Assembly (NCBI GenBank): GCA_963576785.1
Contig: OY756151.1
Span: 558,001 to 622,000, forward strand
Source: Chlorophyllum brunneum
Taxonomy: Eukaryota; Basidiomycota; Agaricomycetes; Agaricales; Agaricaceae
DNA length: 64,000 nucleotides
Direction: 5' to 3'
Position numbers and translations under genes: made by a program. The number at the start of each line of letters is the position of its first letter. Within the stretch, counting starts at the first letter, position 1. The notes beneath the pieces were generated by a model. That model saw only the letters and a program-made list of their open reading frames with translations, did no database searches and was not told the origin of the DNA. Shown here piece by piece: positions 58,975-64,000 of this stretch.

Positions 58975-60246
58975 CTATAGTTCGTCGGAGATTCCAGCAC
59001 ATGAATCTGTACGTATCACCGTTAGAGGTATGGTGATACCCGCCAAGTCTGCATGTAGGGAATCCAGGGGAGGGGGGTAGGAATTCAGCATCAGCCTTTT
59101 GCACAGCTTCTTCTGCTTTATCTGGACTTTCATGTCCCTCGTGAGGAATGTAAAGAGACGGCCTTGGGTGCAAGCCTGGTGTAGTTTCAACGGGTTTGCC
59201 TTCCGTCCCAACGCGAAGAAATCCTTGTAGACGTCGAAAAGTAGCTTGTGCTCCTCCGGCGTGTTGCAATTGGTAAAGCCGTAGTCAGACGGTATCGAGG
59301 AGGATGGATCGTATGCTGGGTCATCAAGTCCATTGATGGCCTGTTCTTCGATGTAGCGCTTCAGGTCCCAAACCGATTTGTTTCGATTCGGAGTCTCTGA
59401 AAGGACATCGACGATTAACGGGTCCGTGACATAGATCCCTTTCTCTCGGAGTAATTGAATGAGGGAGGAGGAGGCAAAGGCGGTGCAGAATTCGGCAAAA
59501 GTACATCGATAGATCAGGTCGGTGTATTGCTGGGCGAGTGTCATCTCGTCATCTAGGTCATTACAGCCGCAAAACCCGAAACTGATCCAAATGTCGACGT
59601 TAGGTGCGGGGTGACGACCTGCCAACAACATAGCATAAAAGACGAAGCAATCATACTGTCGTTTTGTTGTCGATTTTTCGTATTGGAGAATTTCGAAGAC
59701 GGAGGCGGTAGGGGAGTTGCCGATGAAACGCCATGCACGGTAAAGGCATTCTTCTACCATGGACTGGAATTGTCGTTCCCACTTCTGGGTCTGCGCTCGA
59801 CTGAGCAAATGCTCGTTCCTTAGGAACCAGGCATAATACGCCCCCCTCTCTCCTTCAGGAAGGCGCTCGAATTCCCTCTTGATATTTTCAATCAGTGTAC
59901 CCTCCAACCTCCATTTGTGCAGCGTCAATGACTTGACCCCAAGATATTGTGGTTCTAGAAGACCAATGTATAAGCCAAGTAACATCGCTCGTTGCATCGC
60001 GTTGGTCGCATTGTAGAATCCGTAATCCTTGCAGGTGGGGCGGTGGTCTGGTACAAGGTTCCGATTCGCGGCGAGCGCAAGGTGGTCTGCGGTTGTGACG
60101 GGTCTCGAAGGACTGCAGTCGAATATATGGCGAACCCAGTCATACCGCTGGCATTCTCGACTGCAATACCACGCCTTTCTACAGCCCGCACACCGTTTGA
60201 GCGGGACGCCCGCCTTTTGACAGTGATTGCATGTGTGATCAGGCAT
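58975..60246 (-). CDS. MYND-type zinc-finger protein (copy 2)
   Basis: Paralog of the gene at 57237, same strand and 423 residues from ATG 60244-60246 (MPDHTCNHCQKAGVP). MYND finger: CNHCQKAGVPLKRCAGCRKA, WYCSRECQRYDWVRHIFDC. The next part matches copy 1 block by block: RPVTTADHLALAANRNLVPD, MLLGLYIGLLEPQYLGVKSL, HKWRLEGTLIENIKREFERL, GERGAYYAWFLRNEHLL, VDVLSETPNRNKSVWDLKRY. The open frame extends upstream to 60498 with 84 more codons. I choose 60246 because copy 1 starts at the equivalent place and the extension has no conserved sequence, but an upstream exon cannot be excluded. Tandem duplication is clear. Confidence 0.85.
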   Translation of the reverse strand: MPDHTCNHCQKAGVPLKRCAGCRKAWYCSRECQRYDWVRHIFDCSPSRPVTTADHLALAANRNLVPDHRPTCKDYGFYNATNAMQRAMLLGLYIGLLEPQYLGVKSLTLHKWRLEGTLIENIKREFERLPEGERGAYYAWFLRNEHLLSRAQTQKWERQFQSMVEECLYRAWRFIGNSPTASVFEILQYEKSTTKRQYDCFVFYAMLLAGRHPAPNVDIWISFGFCGCNDLDDEMTLAQQYTDLIYRCTFAEFCTAFASSSLIQLLREKGIYVTDPLIVDVLSETPNRNKSVWDLKRYIEEQAINGLDDPAYDPSSSIPSDYGFTNCNTPEEHKLLFDVYKDFFALGRKANPLKLHQACTQGRLFTFLTRDMKVQIKQKKLCKRLMLNSYPPPLDSLHADLAGITIPLTVIRTDSCAGISDEL

Positions 60247-60711
60247 CCTGGGAAACATATTGACTGTAGGTGCTGCTGCGGTGTAACTCTGAGAAACACA
60301 TTCATACGCACCTGTGAGGGTAGAATTGGTGAAGCTGATGAGGTCAAGATATCTTGGTGGTTGTGCATTCCCACGGCATGTGTCCTGAAAATCCATTGCT
60401 AGTCTCCCATTGCCATACCCGCGCCTTTGACAGTGTAAACTGCACACGACCACATCCATCTTGCGCTTCTTGGCTCGAGGTTTCTCACTGCTTTTCACAT
60501 TTCCTCCCTTGAAATCACAGGGCCCAATCCAACGTCACATCTTGTAAGTATGGAGACCGGAAAGGAAACACAAAACATAATTAACCCAAGTCCCCAGGTG
60601 TTGGAAAAAGGAATCACTTCGGCATAAGGCCGTGGATTCTCCCACCGTAGTGTGGGCATTTATCAGTATACTCAGTCTCGGAATCTGTCCCCACTACAAG
60701 CACATATCCAT
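60247..60711. other. Intergenic, MYND copy 2 5' flank / PLC 3' flank
   Basis: About 465 bases. An open frame in the MYND copy 2 frame (to 60498) lies here but is probably 5' UTR. Nothing else is supported. Confidence 0.45.
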
Positions 60712-62879
60712 CTAGCCTGCAGAAAACGTGAAACGCACAAGTGCAACTGCACCACAATCCTTTCCGGTCAGATCCAACAGCCGCACGGCTCTCCAACCGG
60801 AGACAGGGGCTCGATCATTGACACCTTTACCGACAGTCTCTTGACCTCCTTGAATAGCACGTCGAATATCGGCCACGCGGGCGCAAAACATCGCGAGAGT
60901 ATCGTCTTTCCCGAATTCCTTCTCGCACACAGTAAGTCTGAACAAAATTTCTCTCATTAGTATTCCAAGTTGTACTATACTAAGGACGCAGGAAAAGGGT
61001 TCAGCTTGCCTGAGGAAAGTCAGCTCCGCCCACTTTTGCCAAACCTCCCACTCAAAGACGGCGCTGGTTAATCCCTTCTCCGTTTGTTTCTTCTTCCACC
61101 ATAAGTCATCCCATTCCTCAGCCAATGAACCCGTATCGTTCGTCCTACTTGTCGGATACGCGAAACTCAGATCACCAGTTATAGGTTGGACGCTTTGTGC
61201 TTCAGATCGGTATTCAACCTCGTTCGAGTTTTGTATTGAAACCGCATCAGACGAGGAGGGTACGATGGCAGATGGAGTAGGTAGGAGTAGCTGGGCTTTG
61301 ATATAGGCATCATAAGATTTCGAGTCGGGTGTACGCTCTCTGTCAGATGGTGGAGGGGCTAGGATAGGGAGTGCATGAGCTGACCCATCTGGGAAGCCTA
61401 AACAACTTACTAGAGCATACTCCGACTACCTCACCTCTGACCTTCATCCGCTTGCCAACCTCGCCTCTATCGTTATCCGGATTTCTCATCCAATCTGCTT
61501 TCATCACCCATCCAGGCGTACCAACAAACATAGCCTCGTTAACTTGCATACCCAAATCATACGTCTGCCAATTGAGAGCCACGATGTGCGAGCCCGTACC
61601 CCAAAATAGATGAGGACGGAGATTTGAAGAAGTGAGGCGTAGGCCTTTAGGAAATATCCGCCTGATGTGTGATTGCCCATGAGTGATAAGTGTATTCAGT
61701 ATGTTGTTTGACGAGGCAAGCAAGGAGAGCAAAGAGGACTCGGAAATATTGAGAAGGATGTTTGGAGGCTCCGGGAAGACTGGTCCACGAAAATAAGTTG
61801 AGGATGTGACGGGAAAAAAGGGGAAGGTGCGTACGCCTGGAAACCCAATCCTTGGAAGGCTTCATACTACGGAGGTAGTAGCCCACCTCTGCGAGGACCG
61901 AATTGATACGGAGGTGGCGCGGTGTGCTCGATTTCCGCCGTGGCCAGAGAGACTTTATCCCGGATTCATTTTCACAGTCAGAGCCGGACTCTGAGGACGA
62001 AGAAGATGATGAGCTAGAAGGAGGTGGCGTAGCTTCTTCGCCTTCGTTGGTGTTACCTCCTCTAGACAGGGCTGCGATAGGCGGTGGGTAGTACTCAACC
62101 TATGACCAGTATCAGGACGAGGAGAATCTGACTGAAAGAAAGGGATATTTGCCATAACGAGAATCCTTCCCATAACCATGTTTGGAGTCAATATCTCCTC
62201 AACGTCATCCAGCTTTCCATCAACCAATTTATCACCCCAAACTTCACGCATAATCTTGACCAGCTCCTCCTGTGCCTGTTCTCCGTACACGTGGCACTCA
62301 AGTGACACAAGAACAGGCCATGAATCTGATCCAATAGATGATCCGATTGCGATACAGACATCTGTGAAAGATATGGATTGAGAGAAAGTGTGACCATGGG
62401 TGACGATTGGGCCGTCCTGAGATGGCCAAACGTCGACCTCTATAGAGTCCGATAGAAGCACAGTCGGGTGTCAGCTCCACGCCTATGGCTGCCGGAAGCA
62501 ATGCAAGACGGACCAACGCAACGTGCGCCACGAGAAAGGACGTGAGTGTACGATTGTGAGGAACAGCGACCGAGAATTTGCTTGGATAGTAGATAGGTGT
62601 TATGGGACGATCTATATCAAAATAAGCTTACGTCCTCACCAAGAACACAAAAACATAGACGCACGATACGAAATAATTAACCAAGGGCAAGTCACCTCTT
62701 ACGTCAGGGGGCTTAACAACAGGCCTCTCTAGCAGGTTGGTCACCTCATCCCCCAATGCATCATGGACGAATGTCCGAATATGTTCACTGATTCGGGGAA
62801 GCGATGCGGGCGGCAGAAAATTGTGGGATGTGTGGACTATAAGGGCATCTGTGAGCTGCTGCTGGGAGGCTTGATCCAT
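60712..62879 (-). CDS. Phosphoinositide-specific phospholipase C
   Basis: The ATG at 62877-62879 gives a short N-terminal part (about 58 residues) and then the X domain, assembled across small introns: LVNYFVSSSHNTYLLSKQIL, GRCSSQSYTHVLSRGARCVE, VDVWPSQDGPIVTHGHTF, ISFTDVCIAIG. The two catalytic His residues are in SSSHNTYL and in THGHTF. The Y domain carries IRRIFPKGLRLTSSN, HLFWGTGSHIVALNWQTYDL and GMQVNEAMFVGTPGWVMKAD. A Ser/Pro-rich insert precedes a C2-like end: CEKEFGKDDTLAMFCARVAD, GWRAVRLLDLTGKDCGAVAL, VRF. Stop TAG at 60712-60714. The enzyme cleaves PIP2 to IP3 and diacylglycerol. No PH or EF-hand region is visible at the N-terminus, as in several fungal PLCs, or an upstream exon is missed. 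Confidence 0.88.
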
Positions 62880-63928
62880 TATCGTGGAAGGGAGAATGGT
62901 GTTGTCGTTAAAAATAAATGTGGGGTCACGGCAGATCTGATCGGATCAAATGAGGTACCCCATGTGTCGTACACTTCATGCCATGAATAGCCTTAGATGA
63001 TGGATGCATCCGATGTGATTGCTTGCAAAGGGTCTAAGTAGTGGATTGGTAGTGGAAGTATGCGGGAGGCAGGGAAGACCCGCATGGACGGTGAGGAGGA
63101 TTTTCAAAGCCTTTCCAGCGGAACGATACGTTGCTGGACAACCCGCCGGCAAGGGAGCAAGGTATTATGGAACCTGAACAAGATGCAAAAGCCGAGTTGC
63201 ATCCAAGCGTCCCACGTATCGCTGACTTCTTGATTATCGCAAATCAAAGATGTTGTCAGAATAGGAAACGTCCCGAAGGACAAGGGTTACTTGTAATCCA
63301 TCACTGCTACCTGCTATGAACCGACAGTGGCAGGTGTCGTCATTCCCTATCCTTGGATCCTACATCAAGTTCGCAACCGTGAAGGACCCGGTATATGTGG
63401 ACGGGTTACCCCGGTAGTTGGTTGTATTCCTCTAGGCCTCTCTGTTTAACGTAAAATATTTTATCCTGTGCCAATCTGGTGAGTACTCGGACCTCACCTC
63501 AAGCTACTATTCAGCCATAGGCTCTCTTAAGGAAGTGACTCCGAGTTGTATCTGGAACCATATTCCGTCTTCTCGTCGTCGGCCTCAGCTCAGCGCTCCG
63601 GGTACGTAGCGCTGTGGAGCTTAATGCACCACATGCTCCAGCGTAGTGGGTGCCGTTCTTCAATGTCAGAGAATCCGCCTTATCTGGACTACACGAGTTT
63701 CGCACACAAAGGTTATGTCTACCCGGGCCTGTGGCAACCCAGAAAAAGGATTTCTCCGTCGCCCTTCTCTGATGCCGGAAAATTTTGGGTGAGGCAATCG
63801 TTATGGAAAGGGTGAACCACTGGTTTGAATTAATGGATATGACATTGCCATAAGAACAGGGGAACTTATGCACATTCACGGAATCCCAAATCCGTGTATT
63901 CTCACTACCTTACCTACGCTGGAAAACC
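62880..63928. other. Divergent 5' region, PLC / next gene
   Basis: About 1.05 kb with no supported exon. Open frames on both strands at 63511-63879 overlap and have no domain. Confidence 0.45.
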
Positions 63929-64000
63929 ATGACCCCTACTCCCGAAGTCCAAGACACTCGCCGTCCCTTTCCTACAGAAGACTATCCATCCAGGGTAAGA
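63929..64000 (+). CDS. Start of a gene running off the window
   Basis: ATG at 63929 in a good context (aaaacc before it) opens MTPTPEVQDTRRPFPTEDYP and reaches a consensus donor (gtaaga) at about 63995. The frame and the donor suggest a first exon. The product cannot be known from 20 residues. Confidence 0.4.
   Translation, partial: MTPTPEVQDTRRPFPTEDYPSRVR

Noticed and set aside
63511..63879. 122-codon minus open frame
   Set aside because: Overlaps a plus frame with no motif in either; no splice support.
1..64000. CRISPR arrays, rRNA genes and intact transposons
   Set aside because: No regular direct-repeat spacing, no rRNA-like sequence and no integrase, reverse transcriptase or transposase core was seen.

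Overview
The window reads as a chromosomal segment of a filamentous basidiomycete, most likely an Agaricomycete. Genes are split by many short GT-AG introns of about 45-70 nt, there is one tRNA gene with an anticodon-loop intron, and several families are typical of mushroom-forming fungi: a DUF6533 seven-helix protein, a STAND/NACHT protein, an HGD-type kinase pair, a pectate lyase with a CBM1 module, and a WSC-glyoxal oxidase. I see no convincing intact transposon, CRISPR array, rRNA or viral gene.

Layout. 1-0.9 kb: an MFS transporter cut by the window edge. 1.6-4.1 kb: an FHA, coiled-coil, tail-anchored protein (SLMAP/Far10-like). 4.7-10.2 kb: a long Sac3/GANP mRNA-export factor. 10.8-12.3 kb: a kinase-fold-like protein without catalytic motifs. 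13.7 kb: tRNA-Phe. 14.1-16.7 kb: a KRE6/SKN1 (GH16-like) beta-glucan synthesis protein. 18.8-22.3 kb: a large membrane GT2. 23.3-28.6 kb: a secreted 4xWSC glyoxal oxidase. 30.6-32.4 kb: a WOPR transcription factor. 33.3-34.2 kb: an MDP-1 phosphatase. 34.8-36.8 kb: a GT15 mannosyltransferase. 37.6-39.2 kb: a DUF6533 membrane protein. 39.7-43.9 kb: two related kinases, head to head. 44.7-46.9 kb: a NUG1/GNL3-type GTPase. 47.6-49.3 kb: CBM1-PL3 pectate lyase. 50.9-52.7 kb: a zinc alcohol dehydrogenase. 52.9-54.4 kb: a MAGE/Nse3 protein. 54.6-56.6 kb: a NACHT protein. 57.2-60.2 kb: two tandem MYND-finger proteins. 60.7-62.9 kb: PI-specific phospholipase C. 63.9 kb: the first exon of a gene leaving the window.

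Functional picture. Between 14 and 37 kb, four cell-wall or secretory genes (KRE6, GT2, WSC-glyoxal oxidase, GT15) flank a WOPR master-regulator-type gene that has about 2 kb of open upstream DNA. Whether this is co-regulation or chance is not shown by the sequence. The most striking structural feature is in the WSC-glyoxal oxidase: each of its four WSC domains appears to be built from the same exon module, including a micro-exon of 8-16 nt that carries the E/Q-C of the domain's Cys motif. The second is the divergent kinase pair, where comparison with the intact partner suggests that one copy carries a frameshift.
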